64,000 bases of DNA. Origin: Gigaspora rosea (Eukaryota; Glomeromycota; Glomeromycetes; Diversisporales; Gigasporaceae). The DNA is taken from contig QKWP01001667.1 of assembly GCA_003550325.1 (NCBI GenBank), forward strand, positions 53,209 to 117,208, given 5' to 3'. Each line of letters starts with the position of its first letter. Position 1 is the stretch's first letter. Shown here one piece after another: positions 33,100-44,935 of this stretch. The translations under genes and the position numbers were made by a program. Below the pieces are notes generated by a model. That model searched no databases, was not told the DNA's origin, and worked only from the letters and a program-made list of their open reading frames with translations.

Positions 33100-35645
33100 C
33101 TCCTTAAACATGCTATCCGCCCATAAATGTCAAGCTTACTATTTTCAAGTTTTCTAAAGGATCCTGTAACAAAACTTGAAAAAGATCTTTCTAAATATAT
33201 AGAGTATTTTGCTTATAAACATATAGAAACATTATATAATCGAGAATATAATCAACCAATAGTAAATGTATTTGATAATGGACAAATAAAAACATTAATA
33301 GCAAATATTAAATGTATATTAGAAAATACTTTAAAATATAGAAATCTTTCATTAACTTTACAAAAAAATCTATATTGGCAACCAATTTTGGTTGATGATT
33401 TTTGTTTTTGATATCATATATGTATATATTTATCTTTATATTACGAAACAATAAAATTCATTCAAATTTTTTTATACATATTATATACAAGCAAAAGCAT
33501 TAGTATTTAACAAATTTGAAAAATAGATTTATTTTTAAATTTGAAGTCTATACTTACTATTATAGCAATATTTGTAATATGACGTATGCTTGGCGAATGG
33601 ATGAAGGTGTGACAGAAGAAAAATTTTTGATCTACATTACAAAATTCAAACTATATTAAAACAAATTTACCTACTTATTATATATGCCACATGCGAAGAG
33701 AGTATATGGATATATGTGAACTTCACCTAAACAAGCAACCAAACCAAACTGCAACAAATATATAAAGAGCTGACAAATAGCTACTAAAATAACAAATCAG
33801 AAAGAAGTAGATAAACATGTTAAGTTGGTCTTTGAATTAAATGATTCTAAAATAATTTGTAATCTTAGAAAACTTAATGAAGGTTAACCAAGTAAATATA
33901 ATGAGTTTTGGGCCTTAGATAAGCAATTTTTGGAAGACATTGCGCAAAAAGCTATTGTAGCTATCGATGAAAGAAGGCACAACCCAATTGTGCATTTGCA
34001 CAAGCTATCTTTGTTTGTGACCTTTGTGATATGATTTCAAAAGATGCAAAAAAAGTCAATCTGCAAATACCAATTCCATCAACTTAATAGCTTCATTTAC
34101 AAATTTGGCCTACTATACCAACAAATATAAATAGTTTACAATATACTAGTATTTTAACTGTTAAATTTATGGTCCAGGTTCGTCAACTTCGGTATGATCA
34201 CATTGACTTGTATTATGCATTAGCATTATTTAGATATTTAAAAGAAATGGTGATCATGTTTCGAAATGAAGCTTGGCTTATTTTTATAGATAATAAACAC
34301 TGCTGTAAAGTCAATGAACCCAGATAGTTGGTTGTCTGTAGAAAATGAGTACTCATAAATAACAATACAATATTTGTTGTAAGTGATTATGATTTTACAA
34401 AATATGAGATTATTCCAAATATTACAATATTGTGCAATATATAGTCAAACCTCTATAAATACAACTTATAAAAACAAGCCTACAATATGCATTTAGGGAG
34501 ATTTGCATTTAAAAAGAGCCAATTAAATTGCAGCTTTAAAAATTAGATCATTAAGTTTGTATAACTTCACCAAAAACTATATAACCTATCTTAAATACTA
34601 AAATTTAAATGGCTATGTGCATTTAGGGAGGTTAGTGTAATATAAAATGTTATTCAAGAGAATGTGCATTTACAAAATATAGAACAAGTATTTAGTACTA
34701 ATAACATTTTATGGAAAAAAAAAATATGCATTTAGAGAGGTATTGTATTTATAGAGATTGCATTTATGGAGATCCAACTATACCTAAAACAATTGAAGAA
34801 TCTTTTTATGCTAGGAGGGTTTATGTTGGACTAAAAGAGTCCTTATCTTTTTATGTACTCTAACAGTGGGCCAGACTTTAAGTAAACTTTCTTCATGTAC
34901 AACTTGCATTAATTGCAATTTTCATAGCTTTAGATCTTGATCTGTTAGTTGCTATTTGAATACCCCCAGAATATTCATAGAAGAATCCAGTTGAATAGAT
35001 TATGTTCATTTTAAACCTTGGATTGCAATGTATTGGCTTAATAAGAACCGAAATGAATGAGGAATTAAAAAGTTTAATAAAAAGCTACAATACTATAAAT
35101 GAAATTTGCGATAAAGTTAAAGGAGTACCTCAGTTTAAAAAAAGGATAATCAAAAGCTTGCAACCTACTAAAACTATTATACAGGATATTTTTAAATAAC
35201 TGGAACTCAAAGAAGAATGCTTCTCCATTTTTGAATTAGCAACCGATCAAGATGTAAAACATTTATGGGAGTTAGTACTTAAAGTAAATGATTCATTGGT
35301 GCCTAAGAATACATTCAAGAAACATATTGAAAATAAGGTTAGCTTTAAATTCAAATTCAAATTCAAAAAAAAAAAACTTCACGTATATAATATATATAGC
35401 CTTGCATTCATGAGTTTATAAATCATTGTTGCTGTTCAAGAACTTATTTTTTCGAAATTAGAAAATGTCAAGTAGCTAATACTGGTTGTATTATTTGTAA
35501 ACCACCACGAAGTAATCCCGATACATTTTCAAAGCTAAAACTCTTTCCCAATTCTATTCCTAAAGGAAATGAAGATTGTTATATATCATTGAATAAAATA
35601 GAGAGTGAAGATACTAGTGAAAAATACCGTTCATTTTTTCTTTAA
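33100..35645 (+). pseudogene. degraded repeat-encoded (transposon-like) protein gene
   Basis: Successive fragments in shifting frames: 33127-33411 (DPVTKLEKDLSKYIEYFAYKH then VFDNGQIKTLI, QPILVDDF), about 33895-34020 (EFWALDKQFLEDIAQKA then DERRHNPIVHLHK), about 34126-34325 (VKFMVQVRQLRYDH, ALALFRYLKEM, FIDNKHCCKVNEP), 35002-35340 (LIRTEMNEELKSLIKS.., VNDSLVPKNTFKKHI) and about 35405-35645 with a possible zinc site (HCCC..C..CIICKPP). The order and feel match a highly repeated protein family that I recall from Rhizophagus-type genomes and take to be transposon-borne. I cannot name it. Stops, frameshifts and a pogo-like MITE (34442-34780) show it is dead. Confidence 0.5.
34442..34780. mobile_element. 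pogo-like TA-flanked MITE, 339 bp
   Basis: Left end TAGTCAAACCTCTATAAATA; right end read inward TAGTTGGATCTCCATAAATG. TA lies on both sides. Subterminal ATGCATTTAGRGAG words repeat. It is inserted in the degraded gene at 33.1-35.6 kb. Confidence 0.68.
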
Positions 35646-35669
35646 AAACCAATCATTGGGAAAGTAAAT

Positions 35670-37675
35670 CTAATTAAAATCTGCGAAGATTATTAAAATT
35701 ATCAAATAATTGCAGAACTCTAATTAAATAATTGTGAAGATCTGGGCTCTAAAAATTTTCACAGTTTTTAATAATAAAATCTGCACAGATGATATTTTTT
35801 GCAATTCTTTGCAGTTTTAAGTTATATGACAAATAAAATAAACACAATCATGTTTTTGGTTTTTTTTTTTTTGTCTTTATTTTTTTTCGGCTCTTTTTTT
35901 TTTATTTTTTTTTCAGTTCTTATTTTTTTATTATTTTTTTCGTCTATTATTTTTTGTTTTTTTTTTGTTTTTTATTTTTTTATTATTTTTTTTTGTTTAT
36001 TTATTTTTTTTTATTTTTTTTATTTATTTTTTATTTTTTTATTTTTTTATTTTTTTTTTTATTTTTTNNNNNNNNNNNNNNNNNNNNNNNTATTTTTTAT
36101 TTTATTTTTTTTCGTTTTTTTTCTTTATTTATTTTTTTCTTTATTTTTTTTTTTGTTTATTTAATTTATTTTTCTTTATTTTTATTTATTTTTTTATTTT
36201 TATCATTTTTTTTAATTTTTTTTTGATTTTGTGTTACTTTTTTTGATTTATAATTTTTAAAATTTTTTTTTTCGTTCTTGTCTTTACTTCTGTACTTATT
36301 TTTTTTTCGTTTTTGTCTTTTTTTTCTATTTAATCTTTTACTTTTTTTTTCTTTTTATTATTTATTTTCAGTTCGTTTATGGATCAAGATTTACTCTTTT
36401 CGCATTGTCTTTCCTCACTAAATCGGGATCTGTAAGATAAGTGGCTGCTTTTTATTTATTTATTTTTTTTAATTTTTTTTTTCTTTCTAAATTATTTATT
36501 TAATATTTATTTTCAGTTCGTTCCATTACTTTTTCTACCTTTTTCAGTATGTGGTTGCCATCTCCAACCTATTTTTCGTTCTGCTAGTGCGTTGTCTTTG
36601 CTTGGGATCTGTAAGATAAGTGGTTTTTTTTTCTTTGTGTTTTTTTTATTCATTTATTTATCTCTTTTAGCTTGAACTTTCTTAGGTTTATTTCATTAGA
36701 ACGCTAGGTAGTAGAAATTATGGCTGGAATCTGTAAGCTTAGGGATTGGTTAATAATACCCAGGCAGAGATTTTCTCGACGGAACCAACCTCTATATAAG
36801 ATAAATAGTTTTTTTTCTTTGTTTATTCTGTTTTTTTTTTCTTTTTGTCTTGAGTTTGAACTTCTTTTCTTTCATAGGTTGGCTTTTCTAGAATACCAGG
36901 TATTGATATTCGAACCGGAACCTTTGGCTTCGTTACTATTAGAATCAGATATATATGGTCATATTTTGTGATTCTATCTTTCGGTTACTTCAATTTGTAT
37001 TTGACTACTTTTGGGCATATAGTTGAGCCTTTTTGTCGTTGGAGTTAGTGAAAATTCGTTGGCCTTCGCTTTTGTTGATGCTGTTTCGTGTTATTTCTTG
37101 ATGTCTTCACTTAACATGACGATTTTTAGAGTTAGAGCCAGAGTAAGGTTAGGAAAAGGTTATGATTAGAGTAAGGTTTAAAGCAGTGAAGAGTAAGTGT
37201 AAGAGTTAAAATAGAGCGAGATTACATAGGAGTCAGAGGGTTAGAGTAGTGTGGGATTAGGATTAGGGTAGTGCAGGATTAGGGTTAGAATAGCATGAAA
37301 TTAGTATAAAAAGTTTAGGATTAGGTAGCATGGGATTAATATAAAATATTTATAATGTATAAGTGATATTATATATAAATGTAAAATAAAAATATATTAT
37401 TAAATAAATTTAAATAATATATAAATGTAAATACCTAGTGAATTCACTCTAAATTTTGGCCTGAATTAAGCTTAATTCAGGTTATTACACTTTTTATTAT
37501 TTAATAAAAATTTGTGCAGATTTATATATTTCTAAAATTTGCGCAGAATTTGTTAAAAATTTTTCTTCAATTATAATTGTAGGGTCACAGATCTTTGTGG
37601 ATTTTTGATTATTATTGGGTTTTAAAAATCTGCGCAGATCTGCACCTAAAAAATTCTCCTGATATAATATACAAA
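35670..37675. mobile_element. possible TIR element filled with T-rich minisatellite and TTAGG-like repeats
   Basis: AATCTGCGAAGATTATTAAA, ATCTGCACAGAT and similar words at 35670-35800 reappear inverted at 37500-37670 (TTTTTAAAAATCTGCGCAGA and others), suggesting a long imperfect inverted repeat. The interior is T homopolymer runs (35860-36360), a degenerate unit with GGGATCTGTAAGATAAGTGG (36420-36630), then TTAGG-like repeats (37130-37330). Confidence 0.45.
36068..36090. other. assembly gap (23 N)
   Basis: 23 N bases inside a T-homopolymer stretch. The true length there is unknown, and frames crossing it are meaningless. Confidence 0.98.
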
Positions 37676-37894
37676 ATTTAGCAAGGAATTTATTAGAGCC
37701 CCAAAGGTGGTTTCATAAGCAAAATTTTAAGATATGCATGTTTTTTTAAAAAATAAACAAAAAAACAAAATTTTTTGTTACACCTGATCTTAAATTTGAT
37801 TGGCTATTCTAATGGTTTTGTGTAACATAGAGTAAACACTATAGGTGCGTTTTAGTAAACCTCTATTTAAAAATCTAATAAAAACAAATATTAT

Positions 37895-39114
37895 TTTTAA
37901 GGAAAATTATTCATGGCGACCCGTCGGCATAGCAACTCCTATGATCAGCCAATCACAGCGATCATATAAATAAGATAAGATATTTTTTTGTTTATTTTGT
38001 TTTTTTACTAACGTAAATATTTTTTTTTTAAAAGTCGTTGCTGGAGCCGTCATTGGAGCCGTAGTTGGAGCCGTAGTTGGAACCGTCTTTAGGGCCCTGA
38101 AGCCATCGTTGGAGCCTTGAAGCAGTCGTAGAGTCGCGTTTGGGTTGTGGATTCCTTGATATTTTGGGAGTTCGGTAGGTGGTTTTTTTCTTTGTTCTTC
38201 GTATTTGGTATGTCTTCGTGTATTTCGTTTTGTCTTTTAGATTCTTTACGTTTCTGTAGATTTTTCGGTAAGTTTCTGCTCATCGTTTTTTGGTGGGTTC
38301 TCAAGTTTGTGGGTTCTTTCGGCAAGTTGTTTGCCGTTTTTTGGTTGGTTTTTCGGCAGTTCGGTAGTTTTTTTTCAAGTTCCTCGTATTTTGGTATATC
38401 TTTGCGTATTTATTTCTTCTTTGTGTTCTGTAGATCTTCCGCTCGTCATTTTTTTTCGGTAGGTTCTTTAGCAAGTTTGTCATTTTTGGTAGGTCTTTCC
38501 GCAAGTTGTTTGCCGTTTTTTGGTTTTTTCAGCAAGTTTTTCGGTAAGTTCGTTGTGGGTTCTTTCATCGATTTTTGGTGGATTCTTCGTGGTTTCCAGA
38601 AATTCTTCGTCGATTTTTAGTGGTAAGTTCGTCTTGGGTTCTTTAGTAAGTTTTTTGTTGTTTTTTGTGGTTCTGTAATAACTCGATCATTTTCAGAAGA
38701 ATGGTGGATTCTTCGTGGTTCTTACGTAAGTTCGTCATGCTTCCAGTAAATTTTTCGCTTGTTTATCATTTTGTCCTGTTTTACCGGTTTATTTGTCGTT
38801 GTTTCTTGCTGTTTTCGCCTGTTTTCACTCATTTTCTTCTGCTTTATTTGTTTTTTTCTTGCTGTTTTCGCGCCGATTTCTTCTGCTTTATTCGTCATTT
38901 TTCTTGTCATTTTTGTCCTATTTTTTGTAAATAAAAAAAAAAATTATTAATAAAATAATAAAAAACTTTTAATAATAAAAAAATTTTTTAATAATAAAAA
39001 AAAAACAAAAAAAAATTTTTTAGTAAAAAATAAAGTCGACCACGTGATCGCTTTTGATTGGCTGATCACGGGGTCACCATGGCGACGGGTCGCCATGAAC
39101 TAACGCTCTTAAAA
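37895..39114. mobile_element. 1.2-kb TIR element with internal minisatellites
   Basis: TTCATGGCGACCCGTCG occurs at 37910 and inverted at 39083-39099. The repeats continue with GATCAGCCAATCA on both sides and outward to TTTTAAG. The interior has a 12-bp array GGAGCCGTAGTT (38044-38090, decaying to 38130) and a degenerate array of TTCGGTAAGTTCGT / TTTGCCGTTTTTTGG words (38150-38790). Long frames on both strands are a product of these repeats. Confidence 0.75.
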
Positions 39115-39120
39115 TAAATA

Positions 39121-39365
39121 TAATGCTGCTAATGCCTACCTTTATACTAACTTAGGGTTTCACCTTAACTCTAATAAAACTTGAAATTATTATACTTAAG
39201 ATAATAATATATATATATAAGATTTTAATTTTTCGAAATTATATTGCTGCTAATGCCTACCCTTATTACACTAACTTAGGGTTTCACCTTAACTCTAATA
39301 AAACTTGAAATTATTTTATTCAAGATAATATTTATATATATGAGATTTTAATTCTTCGAAATTAT
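39121..39365. repeat. 121-bp tandem duplication
   Basis: Two adjacent copies of a unit starting TAATGCTGCTAATGCCTACC (39121 and 39242). The second differs by a few substitutions and small indels. Confidence 0.88.
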
Positions 39366-39998
39366 AATTATTTAGATTTTTTTTTAAAATTTAAATTTTG
39401 GATTAATAATATGTTAGTATACTATTCTTTCGATATTTTATACTGTATATTAGATTATCGTACTATCGGGATTTATTTCTTTTGCATTTTAGACATTCTA
39501 ATAAAAATTAGTTTTGTTTAGCGTCAGCAGAAATGTTTCAAGTATACTAAATTGCTTGAGCAATTTAATATTTTTATATTATACAAATTTGCTTATATAA
39601 AGCATGCAGCTTTATAAATCTTGCTTATATAAGCATGCTTATATAAACTAGTTTATAAAAACCAGTTCGGCATCCAAGCAGGTATGCTTTAAGCATAAAC
39701 CGAGCAATTTAATTTAAAAGCATTACAGTATTTAATGAAGATCCCGTGATTCGTACACTGGTCTAATTCATGGAGGGTCTACTATCCATAGTGTCTTACG
39801 TTGCATCTAATACTGTAAGCGTGAAACAATTTGTAGACATTTTACGCCAATCAAAATTACTAAGAAATTTTTTTTAGAACCAGTTCCTAATTCGGTACGG
39901 TAATACCGATTCAACTAAACCAGTTTAATTTGATAACGATAATCAAACTTATTAAAAAAAAAATATCAAACTTTTACTAACGTTTGTTATCAAAAATA
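39366..39998. other. gene-free region upstream of the uL24m gene
   Basis: Contains GCTTATATAAGCATGC-type short palindromes around 39590-39650. No gene. Confidence 0.4.
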
Positions 39999-41103
39999 AT
40001 GTCGAAAAATTCGGATAAACCTCTTCATATGTTTCGCCAAGTATGGTCGAAATTTGAAAACCGAGTGTCAACTAGACTTAAACCACAAGAAAAATGGGTT
40101 CATCCAAAAGATAGAATTAAAAGGTGGAAAGTTTTAGAAGGTGATACGGTAATTACGTGTAACAAGTTTATTAGTAATATCGTTTAAGGGATTGTTGAAT
40201 ATAATGAAATGTAGGTCAAAGTTATCGCAGGTGACGCTAAACATCAAGTTGGAAAGGTTAAAACGATAGATATGTTTACAAATAGAGTTTGGGTCGAAGG
40301 AGTAAAAATGGTAATGCAATCCGAATTTGTTTCTATACTCTATATATATATGTTTTTTTTTTACAGTTGTTATTTGAATAACACCTTAACATGACTAGGG
40401 TAGAAATACATCTCCAAATGAGATTTCAAATTCTCCAAGTGAATCAGAAAAAAAGGGTGGATGGTGGTTACGACCAACTCTGAAAGCGATCCACGTATCA
40501 AACGTTATGCATATATATCCCGATGATTTGAAGGAGTAAGTGTTCACGTTATATACGTTGGATCTTTTGGTATGATATTTCTATATACAATACGAGAAAA
40601 TTTCTTTCCGTAGTAATTCTATTCCAGATAAAGAAAAGTAAGTGACCATTTTATTTTTTAATTAAAAATCTATGATTTAATATTTATTAAAAATTGAAAT
40701 ATTTTTTTGGGAAAAATAAATATTAGGAGGCGTGTTAGAGTTAAATGGAAAAAAGTCGATATCGATGGAGAAGGTATGATGAGATGGCGACGTGTAGTTT
40801 GTGGAACGGATGATGTCGTCATTCCTTTCCCACCAAGACCAGAAAAGCCAGAATATAACCAAGAAAGTTAGTTTATAATTTTATACCTTTATTTAATTAT
40901 GTTGAAAAATGATTTTTTTTTTAAAATTGGTAATTATATTTTGTTTAGAATCACCATGGGACACCTCAAAAGAGCTTGCAAGTGAAATGACATGGTCAAT
41001 TTCAAAAGATTATCCATTACCTCCAGGTGTAATTGACGAATTGCGTGATCGTCATAAACCATGGAGATATAATTATCTTCATAAAAATAGACCGTTTGTT
41101 TAA
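39999..41103 (+). CDS. mitochondrial large-subunit ribosomal protein uL24m, 6 exons
   Basis: Exons 39999-40148, 40215-40310, 40399-40535, 40614-40637, 40727-40866 and 40949-41103 join in phase to 233 residues. The KOW-type core spans residues about 46-82: LEGDTVKVIAGDAKHQVGKV, then FTNRVWVEGVKM, the RNA-binding signature of L24 proteins. The long extensions on both sides and the C-terminal block (PPRPEKPEYNQ, DTSKELASEMTW, DRHKPWRYNYLH) fit the mitochondrial form, equivalent to yeast MRPL40 and larger than the bacterial protein. It would act early in assembly of the mitochondrial large subunit. ATG at 39999 is chosen; no upstream in-frame ATG was noted. Exon 4 is only 24 bp. The flanking DNA is all repeats. 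Confidence 0.85.
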
Positions 41104-41213
41104 TAAATATTTTTGTTTGTTTCGCAAATTAATTAAAAAAAAAAAAAAAAAAGTAAAGTAACTTATTGTTAAGATAGTATTTTCCAAATCAGTAATGGCA
41201 TGGGTGATCAGAT

Positions 41214-41677
41214 CAGTATAGTACAGGGTGTTATATATTTTAACGTCAGGGTTAGAATTAGAATTAGTGTTTCGAGTCGATTAAATTTTTATGGCTAGGT
41301 TAAGCCGTTAAATTTTTAATAGCTTAGTGGCTTAGCTGATAGTATAATGCCGATCCCAAAATATGTAGTATGTTAAAAATTCCCTAAATACTTATTAAAA
41401 ATTGTATTCTACAACTAAAATTTAGACGTACTTATAAAAGTTTTAATTAGAGATCATAAGTTAATTATTATTAGTAAATTTTTTTGTTTTATTTACGTTC
41501 TTACGTAATTTATTGCAAAAATTATAGGGTCGGAAGAGAGCTTAAGAGAACTTCAGCCCGGGATTCCTGTACCCAATATAGATAATTAGCCGGCTAAGCG
41601 GCTGATTTGATCGACTTAGCTGATCAGTATGGTATAGGTTTCAAAAATCGGCCTGTACTATACTCTATACCATACTG
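41214..41677. mobile_element. probable MITE with CAGTAT ends
   Basis: CAGTATAGTACAGG at the left and, read inward from the right, CAGTATGGTATAG then TATAGTACAGG. The interior has GGCTAAGC-like words also seen at 130-150. The target duplication is unclear. Confidence 0.5.
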
Positions 41678-42011
41678 ATTTGCTATAATTTCTGTTAATA
41701 TTGAAAGTGAACTACATATTACAGTATTACTAGGGATGCATACGCATGATAGAAAGATTTTTTATCAATTGCTCGGGTAACTTATGTACGTATAAAAATT
41801 AATCTTTGTTAATGATGAGATATCAGGAGCAAATTTTTTTGCAAATAAAGTATGAAATAAAATAAATTTTATAATTAAAATCATTTTATCAAAAAATCGA
41901 ACCACTCATCACATTATAGCATATCATCTGTTATAAGAAATTGAAAATCATTATGTTACAGCATATCATTTGTGATCATTTGAAACGTATACCATTTCTA
42001 TGCTATTCATA

Positions 42012-42464
42012 TGGGCTGATTTATGGAATTGCCAATAACTTTTGATATACTAATCTATTTTTGAATAATTTTATTACCAAAATGTTGGCCTCGATGAGAC
42101 GGTTCTAATGAATCCAAAATCATCAAAATCCAATCACAGGATCCCAAGATAATTAAGCTTTGTATAATTTTACTATTAACTTTTACTATGTAGACAATCA
42201 ACGTATGGATTGGTTTTACTATGTAGACAATCAACGTATGGATTGGTTTTCATATATGAAAACCAATCCATACGTTGATTGTCTACATAGTAAAAGTTAA
42301 TGTAAAATTATACAAAATCTTAATTATCTTGGGATCCTGTGATTGGATTTTGATGATTTTGGATTCATTAGAACTGTCTCATCGAGACCAACATTTTGGT
42401 AACAAAATTATTCAAAAATAGATTAGTATATCAAAAGTTATTGGCAATTCCATAAATCAGCCCA
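42012..42464. mobile_element. 453-bp TA-flanked palindromic MITE
   Basis: Both ends read TGGGCTGATTTATGGAATTG inward, with TA on both sides (42010-42011, 42465-42466). The two arms of about 210 bp are nearly identical inverted copies. The left arm carries one extra tandem copy of a 35-bp piece (AGACAATCAACGTATGGATT, 42190-42250). Same family as 54553-56214. Confidence 0.88.
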
Positions 42465-42466
42465 TA

Positions 42467-43270
42467 TGTTTTAATACTCTTGGCATTGTTATACCACTAT
42501 TCTACCTAGCATTTATTAATGTATTTCGGGTGTATGCGCGTATGTACTGTTCAGTACGTGAATATTGTACGAACGTACGTAGGTACGTAGGTACAGTACG
42601 TATAAGTAGATACATATATGCGTACCTACTTTGATTATTTTAGCATAAAAATTAGTAGATTAATTTTTGAGGCTTACCAATAAAAAATTTCTTAATAAGT
42701 CAAAAAAAAAGTTATTTTTATACGTATTGCATTCATTGTTTTTTTTGAATAAAGAAAAAATGTTTTATTTAAAAAGAACAAATATATTCATATTGAAATT
42801 TAATGAGGTAATCATTTACTTTTTAGAGTATCGGTTTGTGGGTTGGGCGTGCAGTCTAAGCTTGAAACCTGATGTTTTAGAAATCGAAAAACAAGTATAA
42901 TAATTTATTTAAAGAAATTATGCATATTAACCCTCATTCGTCATATGATATTGTCGTATGATCTATCGTTATTTTCCAAGAAGATAAAATCTTTTTTTCG
43001 TTACACCATTACCATTGAAACATATAAAATTGCACAATGGGGAATTTATAAAATTAACTTTCTATCTCTCTTCTAAATAATTAATAATAATATAAGGCGG
43101 GAATTTATATTATAAATATACCTTTTTTTTTTTTTTGTAATTTATTTTCGATTTAAAATGATTCAATTAATTCTTTTTTGAATACACTTTATGAAATTTC
43201 AAAACTTTGAAAATAAAAAATTATTTTTTATATTAATCATCGTAATTTAAAAAATTTTTATTATAGTAGA
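42467..43270. other. gene-free region upstream of the PH gene
   Basis: ACGTACGTAGGTACGTAGGT-type short repeats at 42570-42605. No believable coding frame. Confidence 0.4.
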
Positions 43271-44764
43271 ATGTTCAAAATCAAGAGTGGTAAGAAAATT
43301 TCATTTTGCTATATATAATTTTATTTTATTCTTTTTTTAACTTTTATTCTTTGAAAATTTTATCAACAGGTATTACATTAAATTCACTCTTATTCTTATA
43401 TCATCGAAAATATTTTTCAACTTTTCAACAACATAATATTAATTTAACATTAAATAAACAAACTTTAAAATCCTTCGGTGTTATAAACGAACATCGAATG
43501 ATCATAATATATGCATTAAATACATTCAAAACGGAAAGGATGGAGATTGGTCAGCTAACTTTTAAAAATTATACCGATTATCTTGTAACAATTATGGAAG
43601 AATCTCCCACCGATCATCATATAACATCACACGTGAATGTATTGGTCAATAAAAATCATGACGATCAGGCTCCCAGTGTAACACATAAAGATAATAATGA
43701 ATTGCCTTCATATTTCGATGTGGTTAAGAATAAACAAGAATTAAATTACATAACTATACATGAAGAAGAAGGTTGTGAAATTTTACCATCTTATTCTTGT
43801 AGTGTGTTTAAAGCTGGTTACGTTTTTAAAAAGGATGAAATGATATCACAAGGTGTTAAAGCAAAGCGCAGAACATGGAGGTATATACTTTATATGTTAA
43901 TATATAAATTTTTTTGATCATCAACTTTTGCTAATTATTATTCTTATTATATAATTAAATTTTATACAGAAAGGTTTATTTTTATTTGTGGGGTACATTA
44001 TTGCGAATTTATAAAAATGAACCACTTGATATCAATGTAAGTCAACGATTCTTATTATAGAACAGGGTGATACCTGAAGTCTGCTACGTAGATTAAAGGG
44101 TGAGATCAGCTACGTAGATCGAATAAGGGTGAAATCTGCGGTTTATGTTTATAAAAAGCAGATTTCACCCTCATGTGATGGATTTCACCCTGTCTTATTA
44201 TTGTAAAATTTACCATATTTGACTAAAAAAATATAATGTTTCATATATTTAATTAATTAGCGTGCAGTACCAATACGAGAATTTGGTATGGATCGTGCAA
44301 AAATAAATCTAGCTATTGATTACACTAAACGACGTAACGTACTAAGAGTTCTTATATCAACCGGTTATCAATTTATATTTCAAGTAGATTGTCGAAATGA
44401 TTGTATATCATGGATTGAGGATTTTCAATCTTCTGTAAACATTTCATCTTCAATTGATGATCGAGAGATGCCAATGTTTATAACTTTACCAATAAGACGT
44501 CAAAGGGGGGTTAATACATTACCAATAATTCCAAATAATGTTAGTAGTGAAATAGGTGGAAGTAATTTAAGTAATAGAAATAGTAATTGTATATATAATT
44601 CATCATTTTCTGAAATAGTTTTTGAAGATAGTTGTGTAGGTGATAGATATTCTTTAGCAATTACAACTACTAATGGATTAATTTATGAAGCTTTTGAAAG
44701 GATTACTAGAGAATTGCAACAAGTACAAGTTGATGCACCACCTAATCAACAACTGATATGGTAA
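43271..44764 (+). CDS. PH-domain protein, 4 exons
   Basis: Exons 43271-43289, 43370-43880, 43970-44036 and 44261-44764 join in phase to 366 residues. Residues about 145-258 form a pleckstrin-homology domain of the fungal type: LPSYSCSVFKAGYVFKKDE, then RRTWRKVYFYLWGTLLRIYK (173-192), ending in the C-terminal helix with the conserved W250 (CISWIEDFQ). Such domains usually bind membrane phosphoinositides or proteins. The N-terminal 140 residues hold no motif I know, and the C-terminal 100 residues are Asn/Ser-rich. The very short first coding exon (19 bp, MFKIKS) depends on the splice call. The alternative is a later ATG within exon 2. Intron 3 holds a small repeat. Confidence 0.75.
44056..44205. 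repeat. small inverted repeat in intron 3 of the PH gene
   Basis: GGGTGAAATCTGC / GCAGATTTCACCC and CAGGGTGATACC / GGATTTCACCCTG form nested inverted pairs. Two GCTACGTAGAT copies are also present. It is probably a small MITE. Confidence 0.55.
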
Positions 44765-44802
44765 ATATTTTTGATAATAAAATAAAATTTATAACTCACC
44801 AT

Positions 44803-44935
44803 AAAAAAAAAAGTTAATAAGAGCAAGGTCTCATCATTAAAAAAAAATTGTTAATAAGAGCAAGATCTCACTATTAAAAAAAAATGTTAATAAGAACAAG
44901 GTCTCACCATTAAAAAAAAAAAAAGTAAAAAAAAA
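44803..44935. repeat. tandem repeat just 3' of the PH gene
   Basis: Three copies of about 37 bp with the core GTTAATAAGAGCAAGGTCTC, separated by A runs. Confidence 0.85.

Noticed and set aside
35799-36246. F/L-rich proteins in all three frames
   Set aside because: Pure T-homopolymer translation crossing an N gap.
38147-38620. 157-residue S/F-rich protein
   Set aside because: It comes from a degenerate minisatellite. The opposite strand is open too, as expected of repeats.
42667-42900. 77-residue hypothetical protein
   Set aside because: Lys/Phe/Leu-rich translation of AT-rich DNA, with no homologous feel or splice support.
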